Shown here piece by piece: positions 44,850 through 54,209 of a DNA stretch of 64,000 nt. The stretch lies in contig NZ_JBGCCH010000011.1 in the NCBI RefSeq assembly GCF_041261205.1, positions 1 through 64,000 on the forward strand, in the 5' to 3' direction. How positions within the stretch are numbered: position 1 is the first letter of the stretch; each line of letters starts with the position of its first letter. A program made the position numbers and the translations under genes. The DNA is from Catenulispora sp. MAP5-51 (GTDB lineage Bacteria > Actinomycetota > Actinomycetes > Streptomycetales > Catenulisporaceae). Below the pieces are notes generated by a model. It was not told the DNA's origin. It saw nothing but the letters and a program-made list of their open reading frames with translations, and ran no database searches.

Positions 44850-45696
44850 GACCGTGGTGGTGGCTGTGGCCGTCCTCGTCGGGGTGGTGGTGCGGGGCCT
44901 GCGCCGCGCCGACCTTGTCCTCGAACCCCGGCATGGCGATCCGGTACACGCAGGTGTCGCAGTTCATGCGGATGTCGCCGGCGACGGCCTCGGCGTGGCG
45001 TTCCAGGACCAGGTCGGCGAGTTCGTCGCAGTCCCCGATGACCGGCGCGACGTCGTAACCGGCGGCCTGCTCGGCGATGCGGTCCGGCAGCACGCCCCGG
45101 AACAGGAAGTAGGGCAGGACCACGATGCGCTTGGCGCCCAGGCGCCGGCAGCGCTCCAAGCCTTCCTCGACCGACGGATGCGCGAGGGAGACGAAGGCCG
45201 TCTCGACCATCCCGATGCCGCGCCCCTCCCACAGCAGGCGCGCGGCGCGGTAGACCTCGGCGTTGGCGTCGGGATCGGTCGAGCCGCGCCCGACGAGCAG
45301 GACGGCGGCCTCGGCCCGCTCCTCGCGCGGCAGGACGGCGTCCAGGCGCGCTTCGAGCAGCGCCAGGATGGTCGGGTGCACGCCGAGCGGGCGTCCGTAG
45401 GAGAAGGACAGACCCGGGTGGCGCAGCCGCTCGCGGTTCAGCGAGCCGGGGATGTCGCCCTTGGCGTGGCCGGCGGCGACCAGCACCAGCGGCACCGCGG
45501 CCACCCGCCGGTGCCCGGCCTCGACCAGGCGGGTCGCCGCCTCGCCGACCGGCGGCGCGGACAGCTCGATGAAGCCGCCGTCCACCGCCTCGACGGCCTG
45601 CGGCGCGCGGCGGGCCACGCGCTGCACGAAGGCGCGGAAGTCCTGGGCGCCGTCGGCGTCGCGGGTGCCGTGGCCGACGATGAGCAGGGCGGTCAT
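44830..45696 (-). CDS. cbiX: sirohydrochlorin cobaltochelatase, His-tailed
   Basis: 288 residues. Two tandem CbiX halves: N-terminal LLIVGHGTRDADG with metal-ligand His and VPLVLVAAGHAKGDI, second half VLLVGRGSTDPDANAEV with RIVVLPYFLFRGVLPDRI. The C-terminal 20 residues hold ten His with Asp/Gly (HHHPDEDGHSHHHGHAHSHG), a metal-storage tail. It inserts Co2+ into sirohydrochlorin, defining the early-insertion route. ATG 45696 overlaps the cobH stop. Confidence 0.92.
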   Translation of the reverse strand: MTALLIVGHGTRDADGAQDFRAFVQRVARRAPQAVEAVDGGFIELSAPPVGEAATRLVEAGHRRVAAVPLVLVAAGHAKGDIPGSLNRERLRHPGLSFSYGRPLGVHPTILALLEARLDAVLPREERAEAAVLLVGRGSTDPDANAEVYRAARLLWEGRGIGMVETAFVSLAHPSVEEGLERCRRLGAKRIVVLPYFLFRGVLPDRIAEQAAGYDVAPVIGDCDELADLVLERHAEAVAGDIRMNCDTCVYRIAMPGFEDKVGAAQAPHHHPDEDGHSHHHGHAHSHG

Positions 45697-46307
45697 GATG
45701 TGGTGCCTTCTTTCAGCAGATCCCGGTAGATCAGGGCATTGAGTGCGGCGGCGGCGACGGCCGAGCCGCCCTTGCCCGAGACGTTCGACACCGCCGGCAG
45801 CGCGGACTCGCGCAGCGCCGCCTTCGACTCGGCCGCCCCGACGAAGCCCACCGGCAGCCCGATGACCAGCGCGGGACGGGCCTGCTCGGCGATGGCGATG
45901 AGCTCGAACAGCGCGGTGGGCGCGCAGCCGATGACGTAGACGGCGCCGGGCCCGGCCTGCTCGGCGGCGATGCGCAGCGCGGCGGCGGAGCGCGTGATGC
46001 CGAGGTCGGCGGCCAGCGGCGGCGCGGCGGGGTCCTTGATGGCGCACAACGCGTCGCGGCGGGTGATGCCCGCGGCGACCATCTCGACGTCCGCGACGAT
46101 CGGCGCGCCGGCGGCGAGCACGGCGGCGGCGTGCGCCAGCGCGGCCTCGTCGACGACGAGGTCGGTGGCGTAGTCGAAATCGGCGCTGGCGTGGATGACG
46201 CGCTCGAGGACAGCCCGCGTGTGCGGCGGGAGCGCGGAGGTGTCGAGCTGCGAGCGCAGGATGCGGTAGGACTCGGCCTCGATGGGATGGACGGTGCGGG
46301 CGGTCAT
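45693..46307 (-). CDS. cobH: precorrin-8X methylmutase
   Basis: 204 residues. Moves the C11 methyl to C12 to form hydrogenobyrinate (CbiC in the cobalt series). Signatures: IEAESYRILR, RVIHASADFDYATDL, IVADVEMVAAGI and VIGLPVGFVGAAESKAAL. ATG 46307 overlaps the ferredoxin stop and its own stop overlaps cbiX, both by 4 nt. Confidence 0.93.
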   Translation of the reverse strand: MTARTVHPIEAESYRILRSQLDTSALPPHTRAVLERVIHASADFDYATDLVVDEAALAHAAAVLAAGAPIVADVEMVAAGITRRDALCAIKDPAAPPLAADLGITRSAAALRIAAEQAGPGAVYVIGCAPTALFELIAIAEQARPALVIGLPVGFVGAAESKAALRESALPAVSNVSGKGGSAVAAAALNALIYRDLLKEGTTS

Positions 46308-46510
46308 CGGCGGTGCTCCGTCTCGATGGGTCGTTCGAGCAGGACGATGGCGTCGACCGGGCACACCTCGACGCACTCCCCGCATCCGGTGCACCGGTCG
46401 GGCTGGACGACGAGGGTCGCGGCACGGGGCCGGATGGCGTGCTCGGGACACGTGAGCAGGCAGGCGCCGCACCCCTGGCAGGCGCGCACCTCGGCGATCA
46501 GGGCGCTCAT
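46304..46510 (-). CDS. 2[4Fe-4S] ferredoxin in the cob operon
   Basis: 68 residues with two cluster motifs, CQGCGACLLTCP and CTGCGECVEVCP. A small soluble electron carrier. Overlaps cobH and the cbiG-cobJ gene by 4 nt on both sides, so its supply is tied to corrin-ring synthesis; a role in keeping cobalt or ring intermediates reduced is inference. Confidence 0.92.
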   Translation of the reverse strand: MSALIAEVRACQGCGACLLTCPEHAIRPRAATLVVQPDRCTGCGECVEVCPVDAIVLLERPIETEHRR

Positions 46511-48228
46511 ACGCCGCTCCAGGTGTAGCCGCGCGGCGTGACCATGCGCCCGGCCGCGACCCGGGTGTGCGAGCTGCCGACCAGGACGACGGTGTACATG
46601 TCCACGTCGGCGGGATCGAACTCGCTCAGGGTACTGATCCACGCGCGCTCGCCGGGCCGCGACGCGTCCCGCACACAGCCGACCGGCGTGCTCGGCGGCC
46701 GGTGCTGCCGAAGGATGTCGAGCGCGTGCCCGAGCTGCCAGTCCCGCCCCTTGCTGCGCGGGTTGTAGAAGACGGTGACGAAGTCCCCCTGCGCGGCGGC
46801 GGTGACCCGCCGCTCGATGGCGGGCCAGGGCGTGTGCAGGTCGGAGAGCGAGATGACCGCGTGGTCGTGCCCGAGCGGCGCCCCGAGAATGTTGGCGGCG
46901 GCCAGCGAGGCGGTGATGCCCGGCACGCCGACGACGTCGACGTCATCAAGGTCGGCGAACAGATCGAGCGCGGGACTGGCCATGGCATAGAGCCCGGAGT
47001 CACCGGAGCCGACGAGCGCCACCGCACGGCCCTCCCGCGCCGTCTCGACGGCATCACGGGCGCGGGCCTCCTCGCTGCCCAGCCCGGTCGCGCGCACCTC
47101 GGTGCCGGGCCGCAGGAGATCGCGAATCTGGTCGAGGTACTGGTCCAGGCCGATGACGACGGAGGCCCGCCGCAGCTCGGCGACGGCGCGCGGCGGCAGG
47201 AGGTCGCGCGCGCCGGGGCCGAGGCCGATGAGGGCGAGGCGGCCTCGGGGGGTGAGGCGGGCTATGGCGGCGGTGGCCATGGGGGCCTCATCAGCGGTGG
47301 GCACGCTTTTGGTCTTCGGCACGATCAAGTCGGCGAGCGGCCGGTTCGGGCCGTCGTAGCGCGCGGCGGCCTCGGCGACCGAGGGTGTGCCGACTTCGGC
47401 GAGCACCACCTCGCTCGGATTCGGTACTTCCACCTTCGCGAGGTGCTCGGCCGGCTGGAAGACCACCGGCCAGCCGCGTCTCCGAGCCGCCTCCAGGATG
47501 CCCGCCTCGTCAGCCTTCGCATCAACCGATGCCAGGCGGGCGACCGATGCCTCGCTCAGACCACCTGCGGCCAGCGCGCGATCGACCGCGTCCAGCACCT
47601 CGTCGGCCGTCACGCCACGCGAGGCACCCACTCCCACCACCAGCGACTTCGGCCGGTAGACCAGGCCGTCCGCCGCCGCCAGGTCACTGATCGTGATCGC
47701 TGCTTCGGGCTCGCCTTCCCCCACGTTCAGCGCCGGTAGGGGCCAGTTATCTGCCCCCGTCACCGCGACCGCCGCCCCCGACAGCAGCGCGGCGCCGACC
47801 GGGGCCAGGAGTTCGGGGTTCTCGACCGTGAAGCCGAGGTCCGCGCCGTAGGAGTCCAGCGCCTGCGCGCCGGCCGCGTCCGAGGCCGTCGTGATCACCG
47901 GCTCGCAGCCCAGCAGCGCCGACACGCGCTCGGCCAGGTCGTTCGCGCCGTGGTGGCCGCCGAGGACGGCGACCGCGTGGCGCAGGGACTCGTCGACGCA
48001 GACCACCGCCGCGTCGGTGCTCTTGTGGCCGAGTACCGGCGCCAGCGAGCGGACCGCCGCGCCGACCGCGAGGAAGGCCACCACCGCGTCGCAGGCCTCG
48101 AACGCGGTGCGCAGTTCGGACGCACCGCCGTAGAGGCGCACCTCGGACGGCCAGGCCGCGGCCAGCACGTCGGCGGCACGGCGTCCGGCGGCGGTCGTGG
48201 CGACCACCCCGATCGTCTTCTGGCTCAA
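46507..48228 (-). CDS. cobJ: CbiG-CobJ fusion: cobalt-precorrin-5A hydrolase and precorrin-3B C17-methyltransferase
   Basis: 573 residues from TTG 48228. The N-terminal half (KTIGVVATTAAGRRAADVLAAAW, LAVGAAVRSLAPVLGHKSTDAAVVCVDE, VVGVGASRGVTADEVLDAVDRAL) is CbiG, which opens the C20 lactone. The C-terminal half (LALIGLGPGARDLLPPRAVAEL, VALVGSGDSGLYAMASPALD, VTVFYNPRSKGRDWQLGHAL) is the CobJ/CbiH methyltransferase. TTG is chosen because it gives the 4-nt overlap (TTGA) and GGGGAGA precedes it; a GTG at 48243 is the longer option. Confidence 0.9.
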   Translation of the reverse strand: MSQKTIGVVATTAAGRRAADVLAAAWPSEVRLYGGASELRTAFEACDAVVAFLAVGAAVRSLAPVLGHKSTDAAVVCVDESLRHAVAVLGGHHGANDLAERVSALLGCEPVITTASDAAGAQALDSYGADLGFTVENPELLAPVGAALLSGAAVAVTGADNWPLPALNVGEGEPEAAITISDLAAADGLVYRPKSLVVGVGASRGVTADEVLDAVDRALAAGGLSEASVARLASVDAKADEAGILEAARRRGWPVVFQPAEHLAKVEVPNPSEVVLAEVGTPSVAEAAARYDGPNRPLADLIVPKTKSVPTADEAPMATAAIARLTPRGRLALIGLGPGARDLLPPRAVAELRRASVVIGLDQYLDQIRDLLRPGTEVRATGLGSEEARARDAVETAREGRAVALVGSGDSGLYAMASPALDLFADLDDVDVVGVPGITASLAAANILGAPLGHDHAVISLSDLHTPWPAIERRVTAAAQGDFVTVFYNPRSKGRDWQLGHALDILRQHRPPSTPVGCVRDASRPGERAWISTLSEFDPADVDMYTVVLVGSSHTRVAAGRMVTPRGYTWSGV

Positions 48229-49403
48229 GGTCGTTCTCCCCACAGCAGGAACACGGGATTGGCGGCGGCGAAGCGGTGGGCGTCGCCGGGGAGCGCGGAC
48301 AGGCGCGAGGACTGGAGCAGGACGCCGTCCGCCGTGCGGCCGGACTTCGTCAGGAGGCTGATCGCCTCCGGCACGCGTTCGATGGCGGCCAGGGCGACGA
48401 CCACCACGGCGGCCGGGGTCTCGGCGCAGGCGGCGATGACGTCCACCCCGCCGCCGCCGACGAACACCGCGTCGGGCCGCGGCAGCCGGTCGAAGACCGA
48501 GGCCGAAGCAGAGGCCGTCACCACCTCGACGGCGACACCGTGGGCGGCGGCGTTGGCCCGGATACGGTCGCAGGACTCTGCGTCACGCTCCACCGCGACC
48601 ACCGCCGCGCCGAACCGTGCGCACTCGATGCCGACCGAGCCCGAGCCCGCGCCGATGTCCCACACCAGGCGTCCCGGGCGCGGCCCCAGCTTCGCCAAGG
48701 CGAGCGCGCGGACCTCCGACTTGGTGATCATCGAGTCGCGGTGCGCGAACTCAGACTCGCCGAGTGCCCACGTGCCCGGCACGCCGCCGAAGCCCGCGAT
48801 CCAGCCGCGTTCGGAGGTCAGGCGCGATTCGTCCAGGCAGAGCAGGACGTGCGGATCGGCGAACTCCGAGTGGGCCGCCGCGTGCGAGCTGAGCGTCGCG
48901 ATCCTCTGATCGGGATGGCCGAGCCGCTGCGCGACCACGAACGTGCGGTCCGGCAGCAGGGCTCCGAGCTCCCTGGCCCCGGCGCCCGGACCGGTCAGCA
49001 CCGCCACCTTCGGGAAGGCGCGGCACACGTTCGCGACCGGCCGCAGCTCGCGGCCGTGCGCGCTGACCACGATCGCGTCGTCCCAGGACAGGCCGATCGC
49101 GGCGAACGCGGTGGCGACGGAGGACGGCGCCGACAGGACCCTGATATCCAGGTCCTTCTCGCGCAACCGACGCACGATCCCGAAGAACCCCGGGTCGCCA
49201 CTGGCGATCACGCAGACGTTCTCATGGGACGGCAGCGCCTCGTACAAGCCATCCAGCGCGCCGAGCACGAGGCGCGCCGCCGACTCGGGAACCGGGACCG
49301 CGTCCAGATGCCGCTGCCCGCCGACCACCAACGTGGCGCAGGCGAGGGCGGCCCGGGCCTGCTCGGACAGCGGCGACCCGTCGAAGCCGATGACGGTGAT
49401 CAC
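48225..49403 (-). CDS. cobL: precorrin-6Y C5,15-methyltransferase / decarboxylase
   Basis: 392 residues, bifunctional CbiE-CbiT. N-terminal CbiE (ITVIGFDGSPLSEQAR, CVIASGDPGFFGIVRRL, VSAHGREL); C-terminal CbiT class I fold (RLVWDIGAGSGSVGIECARFG, DAVFVGGGGVDVI). It methylates C5 and C15 and decarboxylates the C12 acetate. GTG 49403 overlaps the cbiD stop by 4 nt. Confidence 0.92.
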   Translation of the reverse strand: MITVIGFDGSPLSEQARAALACATLVVGGQRHLDAVPVPESAARLVLGALDGLYEALPSHENVCVIASGDPGFFGIVRRLREKDLDIRVLSAPSSVATAFAAIGLSWDDAIVVSAHGRELRPVANVCRAFPKVAVLTGPGAGARELGALLPDRTFVVAQRLGHPDQRIATLSSHAAAHSEFADPHVLLCLDESRLTSERGWIAGFGGVPGTWALGESEFAHRDSMITKSEVRALALAKLGPRPGRLVWDIGAGSGSVGIECARFGAAVVAVERDAESCDRIRANAAAHGVAVEVVTASASASVFDRLPRPDAVFVGGGGVDVIAACAETPAAVVVVALAAIERVPEAISLLTKSGRTADGVLLQSSRLSALPGDAHRFAAANPVFLLWGERP

Positions 49404-50623
49404 GTCCGGGCCACCACTTCCAGCCCGCTGAAGTCGACCATCGCGACCTCGGCGCTGATCGCGCCCCCGCACTCGGCGGCCGCGAACCGCTCCAGGACCG
49501 CGGCGACCCGCCGGCACAGCTCCAGACCCGCGACGGGCAGCAGCCCGGCGGCGTCCCAGAGCTCGTAGGCGTGGCGGGCGGTGTTCGCGGCGCCGACGGT
49601 CTCGGCCAGGTCCTCGGGGCCGCCGACGGCCCGGGTGATCTCGCCGAGCAGGGAGCAGTCGACCCGGGAGCGCGTGTAGTGGGTCATCAGGACGCCGGCG
49701 CCGAGCTTGGTGAGCTTGCCGGCCATGCCGACGAACACCACGCGCCGCACCCCGTGCTCCACACAGCGCCGCAACGCGGCGCCGGTGAAGTCGCCGACCT
49801 CGACGAAGCTGACCTCCGGCAGATCCGGGAACAGCAGCATCGCGCCCTTCTCGGTGCGTCCGCCGGTGCAGAGCACCAGGACAGGGTCCTGCGACGTCTC
49901 GGCGGCCTGCGCGGCAAGCACCGACACCGCCTGCTCGACGCTGGCCCGCCACGCGGCGGTGGAGAAGGGTCGGACGATCCCGGTGGTGCCGAGGATGGAG
50001 ATGCCGCCGAGGATGCCCAGGCGGGCGTTGGTGGTCTTGCGCGCCATCACCTCGCCTTCGGGCACGGAGATGACCACGCGCAGGCCGCGGGACTCGGCGG
50101 TGCGGGCATCAGCGCCGAGGGCTTCGGCGACCGAGGCCTCGATCATCGAGCGCGGCACCGGATTGATGGCCGGGCCGCCGACCTCCAGACCCAGGCCCGG
50201 CTTGGTGACGACGCCGACCCCGACGCCCCCGTCGAGCTGGATGCCGCCGGCCGCGAGCCAGGAGACGGTCGCGGTGAGGTGCGCCCCGTGGGTGACGTCG
50301 GGGTCGTCGCCGGCGTCCTTGACGACGACGGCCTCGGCCCGGCCGGGACGCGACAGGTCGCAGCGGTCGGTGGCGAAGGTGACGCGGCGGCCGGAGGGGA
50401 GCGCGATCTCGGTCCAGGTCTGCGGCTCGCCGGTGAGCAGGGCGGTGGTGGCGGCTTTCGCAGCGGCGGCGGCACAGGCGCCGGTGGTCCAGCCGGGGCG
50501 CAGGGCCTTCGGGCGGACCTTCATGGTGCGGGGAAGATCTGGCTCGCGCAGGGCAGGAACTGGAGCAGGCTCGCCCGGCACCTCCTGCTCGGGCGAGGCG
50601 CCGTCGTCGGGAGTGTCAGGCAT
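49400..50623 (-). CDS. cbiD: cobalt-precorrin-5B C1-methyltransferase
   Basis: 407 residues. Hallmark RPGWTTGACAAAAAKAATTALL; also VTKPGLGLEVGGPAINPVPR, GISILGTTGIVRPFS and VFVGMAGKLTKLGAGVLMTH. Methylates C1 in the cobalt-first pathway. About 35 extra N-terminal residues are acidic/Pro-rich. Stop overlaps cobL; start overlaps the cobM stop by 8 nt. Confidence 0.93.
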   Translation of the reverse strand: MPDTPDDGASPEQEVPGEPAPVPALREPDLPRTMKVRPKALRPGWTTGACAAAAAKAATTALLTGEPQTWTEIALPSGRRVTFATDRCDLSRPGRAEAVVVKDAGDDPDVTHGAHLTATVSWLAAGGIQLDGGVGVGVVTKPGLGLEVGGPAINPVPRSMIEASVAEALGADARTAESRGLRVVISVPEGEVMARKTTNARLGILGGISILGTTGIVRPFSTAAWRASVEQAVSVLAAQAAETSQDPVLVLCTGGRTEKGAMLLFPDLPEVSFVEVGDFTGAALRRCVEHGVRRVVFVGMAGKLTKLGAGVLMTHYTRSRVDCSLLGEITRAVGGPEDLAETVGAANTARHAYELWDAAGLLPVAGLELCRRVAAVLERFAAAECGGAISAEVAMVDFSGLEVVART

Positions 50624-51455
50624 CAGGCCCGGCCTGTTGCGCCAGCACCGCGTCCGCCGCCAGCAACTCCCGCCGCGCGCCCCTCTCAGCCCGCCGGAAC
50701 CCGTGGAAGTGCCCCGGGTGGTACAGATGCGAGCGCGTTCCCTGCGACCCCAGCGCGGGGCCGACCAGGAACAGCGTGTGCTTCCAGAGCTTGCGCGCCT
50801 TCACCGTCTCTTCGAGGTCTGCGATGGTGCACTGCACCACCTCCTCGTCCTCCCACGTGGCGCGGTAGGCGACGATCACCGGCGTGTCGGCCGGGTAGCC
50901 GCCTTCCAGCAGTTCGGCGGCCAGCTGGCCGGAGCGGGCCGCCGACAGGAACACGGCCATGGTCGTGCCGTGCGCTGCGAAGGCGCGAATCGACTCCTTC
51001 TCGGGCATCGGCGTCTTGCCGCCGCCCAGGCGCGTCAGGATCACCGACTGCGCGACCTCCGGGACCGTCAGCTCCCGCTGCGCTATCGCGGCTACCGCCG
51101 AGAAGGCCGAGACGCCGGGGACGATCTCCGTCTCCAGTCCCAGTTCACGGCAGCGCTCCAGCTGCTCCTGGACCGCGCCCCACAGCGAGGGGTCGCCGGA
51201 GTGGATGCGGGCGACGTGCAGGCCCTCGGCGAGGGCGCGCTCGTAGATCGCGACGACGCCCTCCATCGGCAGTGCCGCGGAGTCGACGATCTCGGCCTCG
51301 GGGCGCGCGTGCTCCAGGACCGCCTCCTGGACCAGGCTGGAGGCCCAGATGAGGATGTCGGCCGCGGCGATCGCGCGGGCGCCGCGCAGGGTGATCAGGT
51401 CGGCCGCGCCCGGACCGGCCCCGATGAACGTGACCTTCGCCGTCCTGGCGCTCAC
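50616..51455 (-). CDS. cobM: precorrin-4 C11-methyltransferase
   Basis: 279 residues. Tetrapyrrole methylase fold: VTFIGAGPGAADLITLRGARAIAAADI, VARIHSGDPSLWGAVQEQL, VPGVSAFSAVAAI and MAVFLSAARSGQLA. About 25 residues longer at the C-terminus than usual. ATG 51455 overlaps the cobI stop by 4 nt. Confidence 0.93.
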   Translation of the reverse strand: MSARTAKVTFIGAGPGAADLITLRGARAIAAADILIWASSLVQEAVLEHARPEAEIVDSAALPMEGVVAIYERALAEGLHVARIHSGDPSLWGAVQEQLERCRELGLETEIVPGVSAFSAVAAIAQRELTVPEVAQSVILTRLGGGKTPMPEKESIRAFAAHGTTMAVFLSAARSGQLAAELLEGGYPADTPVIVAYRATWEDEEVVQCTIADLEETVKARKLWKHTLFLVGPALGSQGTRSHLYHPGHFHGFRRAERGARRELLAADAVLAQQAGPDA

Positions 51456-52210
51456 AGTGCTCCCCCTCGTCCGCGCCGCTGCGCGGTGGTGATGACGGTG
51501 GACAGATACGGCGCGGTGCCGATCGTGTCCGGGCCCAGGTCCGCGACCGGGCCCACGACTTCCTCCGGCAGGCCCAGTGCGGCCCCGAACACGGTCTCGC
51601 CGCTGCGGCCGGCCTTGTCGACCGCCGCCAGCATCTCGGGCAGGAACCGGCCGCCCTTGTAGGCCACGACCGTGTCGAACGCCTCGAGCGCCCGCTCGTA
51701 CGCCTCCAGCCCGGCGGTCATCGGGAACAGCGCCAGGACCTCGCGGCCCTCGGCCAGCACCGTCCCGGAGCGCGAGGCCAGGTCCTGCATCGCCGTGATA
51801 CCGGGTACGGTCTCCACCGCGACCGCGGGCATCAGGGCTCGAACAGTCTGCGCGAGATAGCTGAACGTCGAGTAGATGTTGGGGTCGCCGATGGTGGCGA
51901 AGGCGATGCGTTCGGCGCCGTTCTCGAAGGCCGCGACGACCGCGCGCGCCGCCTCGTCCCAGGCGTTGAGGCGTTCGGCGGTGCGTCCGCCGCGATCGGA
52001 CAGGGCGAAGGGCACGGCTCGGATCGTGTCGCCGTCGATGTGCGCGCGCACGGTGGCCTCGGCCCGCCCCGGGCCTTCGGGGCCGTCGGCGAGGACCGGG
52101 ACGAACACCACGTCGGCGTCCCGCAGCACGCGCACGGCCTTCACCGTCACCAGATCCGGGTCGCCGGGACCGACGCCGACACCGCTCAGCACAGGCATGG
52201 GCACAGCCAT
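51452..52210 (-). CDS. cobI: precorrin-2 C20-methyltransferase
   Basis: 252 residues. Same methylase fold: GVGVGPGDPDLVTVKAVRVLRDADVVFVP, IAFATIGDPNIYSTFSYL, VETVPGITAMQDLASRSG and VAYKGGRFLPEML. ATG 52210 is joined to the cobB stop as TGATG. Supplies the first peripheral methylation unique to corrins. Confidence 0.93.
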   Translation of the reverse strand: MAVPMPVLSGVGVGPGDPDLVTVKAVRVLRDADVVFVPVLADGPEGPGRAEATVRAHIDGDTIRAVPFALSDRGGRTAERLNAWDEAARAVVAAFENGAERIAFATIGDPNIYSTFSYLAQTVRALMPAVAVETVPGITAMQDLASRSGTVLAEGREVLALFPMTAGLEAYERALEAFDTVVAYKGGRFLPEMLAAVDKAGRSGETVFGAALGLPEEVVGPVADLGPDTIGTAPYLSTVITTAQRRGRGGAL

Positions 52211-53592
52211 CACGCCACCCCGCAGCTCTCGACCAGCCGGCGGGCGATCGACGGCGCCCCGGCCCAGTGCAGATGGAGGTAGGAGGCGTGGATGCGGCTG
52301 CTGGCGAAACCCTCGGTGACCGCTCCCCCGCCGCGGCGCCAGTGCCAGGCCGGGGGCGAGCCGGCCGAGGGGCTGACGGCGGTGCGGTGGAATTCGTGCC
52401 CTGACACGCGCGTCCCGGCGGCGGCGAGCACCGATTCGGAGGCGGCCACGGCGTGTCGGTAGCCCAGGGTGAGGCGGTCGGTCATGACGGCCTCGGCGTC
52501 CACGACGCCGCACATCGGCAGGCCGTCCAGGCTCTTGCCGAGGTACAGCAGTCCGGCGCATTCGGCGGCGATCGCGCCGCCGAGGCGGGCGAACTCCGCC
52601 ACGTTTTCGCGCAGCGCCTCGTTGGCGGCCAGTTCGGGGGCGTAGACCTCGGGGAAGCCGCCGCCGAGCACCAGGCCGCCGACGGCCTCGGGCAGCTTCT
52701 CCTCGTGCAGCGGATCGAACGGGCAGACCTCGGCTCCGGCGGCGGCGAGCAGTTCGGCGTTCTCGGCGTAGGAGAAGGTGAATGCGGGCCCTGATGCCAC
52801 GGCGATGCGCGGCCGGGCGCCGGAGCGGCGGCCGACCTCGGCGGCGGGGTCCCAGGCCGCGGCCTCCAGCGGCGGGGCGCTGCGGGCCAGGCGGTAGATC
52901 TCGTCGAGCTGCACGCCGGTGTCCGCATCCACAAGGGCCCCGAGGGCGGCCACGGAGGCCACGGCCTCGGCGCGCCGTTCGGCGACCGGGACCAGGCCCA
53001 GGTGGCGCGAGGGGGCGGCCACGGCGGCCTCGCGCCGCAGCGCGCCGAGCACCGGCACGCCGAGCTCGTCCAGCGCCTCGGTCAGGATCCTGCGATGGAT
53101 CTCGGAGCCGACGCGGTTCAGGACCACCCCGGCGATGCGCACCGCGGGATCGAACGAGCGGAACCCGTGCACCAGCGCGGCGATCGAGCGGCCCTGCGCG
53201 GCGGCGTCCACGACGAACAGGACCGGGGCGTCGAGCAGCTTGGCGACCTGCGCGGTGGAGGCCAGCTCACCCTCGCCGGTCGCGCCGTCGTACAGACCCA
53301 TGACGCCCTCGACGACCGCGATGTCGGCCCCGGCGGCGCCGTGCGCGAACAGCGGCGCGATCCGTTCGGTGCCGACCATGTAGGGGTCGAGGTTGCGGCC
53401 GGTGCGGCCCGCGGCCAGGGAGTGGTAGCCGGGGTCGATGTAGTCCGGGCCGACCTTGAACGGCGCGACGGTGAAGCCGCGGTCTGTCAGGGCTTTGACG
53501 ATGCCGGTGGCGACCGTGGTCTTGCCGTGGCCGGAGGCCGGGGCGGCGATGACGATCCGCGGCACGGTCAGCCGCGACGGGGCCGGGGTCAC
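52210..53592 (-). CDS. cobB: cobyrinic / hydrogenobyrinic acid a,c-diamide synthase
   Basis: 460 residues. ATPase domain IVIAAPASGHGKTTVATGIVKAL and PFKVGPDYIDPGYH; glutamine amidotransferase domain with Cys in IAAECAGLLYLGKSL and C-terminal ASYLHLHW. Amidates the a and c carboxylates. GTG 53592 overlaps the cobO stop by 4 nt; longer frames would intrude into cobO. Confidence 0.93.
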   Translation of the reverse strand: MTPAPSRLTVPRIVIAAPASGHGKTTVATGIVKALTDRGFTVAPFKVGPDYIDPGYHSLAAGRTGRNLDPYMVGTERIAPLFAHGAAGADIAVVEGVMGLYDGATGEGELASTAQVAKLLDAPVLFVVDAAAQGRSIAALVHGFRSFDPAVRIAGVVLNRVGSEIHRRILTEALDELGVPVLGALRREAAVAAPSRHLGLVPVAERRAEAVASVAALGALVDADTGVQLDEIYRLARSAPPLEAAAWDPAAEVGRRSGARPRIAVASGPAFTFSYAENAELLAAAGAEVCPFDPLHEEKLPEAVGGLVLGGGFPEVYAPELAANEALRENVAEFARLGGAIAAECAGLLYLGKSLDGLPMCGVVDAEAVMTDRLTLGYRHAVAASESVLAAAGTRVSGHEFHRTAVSPSAGSPPAWHWRRGGGAVTEGFASSRIHASYLHLHWAGAPSIARRLVESCGVA

Positions 53593-54209
53593 CACTCGAT
53601 GCCCTTCTGGCCCTTCTGGCCGGCGTCCATCGGGTGCTTGACCTTGGTCATCTCGGTGACCAGGTCGGCGGCCTCCAGCAGTTCGGGGGCGGCGTCCCGG
53701 CCGGTGATGACCACGTGCTGGCTCCCGGGGCGGTCGGCCAGGGTCTTCACCACGTCCTCGACGTCGACCCAGCCCCACTTCATCGGGTAGGTGAACTCGT
53801 CCAGGACGTACAAACGGTAGGTCTCGGCGGCCAGATCGGCCTTGATCCGCTCCCAGCCGGCGCGGGCGTTGTCGGCCTGGAGCTCGGGGTCGCTGTGCAG
53901 ATCGCGCTGGATCCAGGACCAGCCCTCGCCCATCTTGTGCCAGTCCACGGGACCGCCGACGCCGCTGCGCTCGTGCAACTCGCCGAGCGCCTTGAGCGCC
54001 GTCTCCTCGCCGATGCGCCACTTGGCGGACTTGACGAACTGGAACACCCCGATCGGCCAGCCCTGGTTCCAGCCGCGCAGGGCCAGGCCGAAGGCGGCGG
54101 TGGACTTCCCCTTGCCGGGGCCGGTGTGCACGATCGTCAGCGGCCGGTTGCGGCGCTGGCGCGTGGTGAGGCCGTCGTCGGGGACGGATGTGGGCTGGCC
54201 CTGCGGCAT
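53589..54209 (-). CDS. cobO: corrinoid adenosyltransferase
   Basis: 206 residues, BtuR/CobO type. Walker-like loop HTGPGKGKSTAAFGLALRG near residue 30, VFQFVKSAKW, VDWHKMGEGWSW, LYVLDEFTYPMKWGW and VVITGRDA. Transfers adenosyl from ATP to reduced cobalt. Start is joined to the stop of the AAA/VWA gene as TGATG. Confidence 0.93.
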   Translation of the reverse strand: MPQGQPTSVPDDGLTTRQRRNRPLTIVHTGPGKGKSTAAFGLALRGWNQGWPIGVFQFVKSAKWRIGEETALKALGELHERSGVGGPVDWHKMGEGWSWIQRDLHSDPELQADNARAGWERIKADLAAETYRLYVLDEFTYPMKWGWVDVEDVVKTLADRPGSQHVVITGRDAAPELLEAADLVTEMTKVKHPMDAGQKGQKGIEW

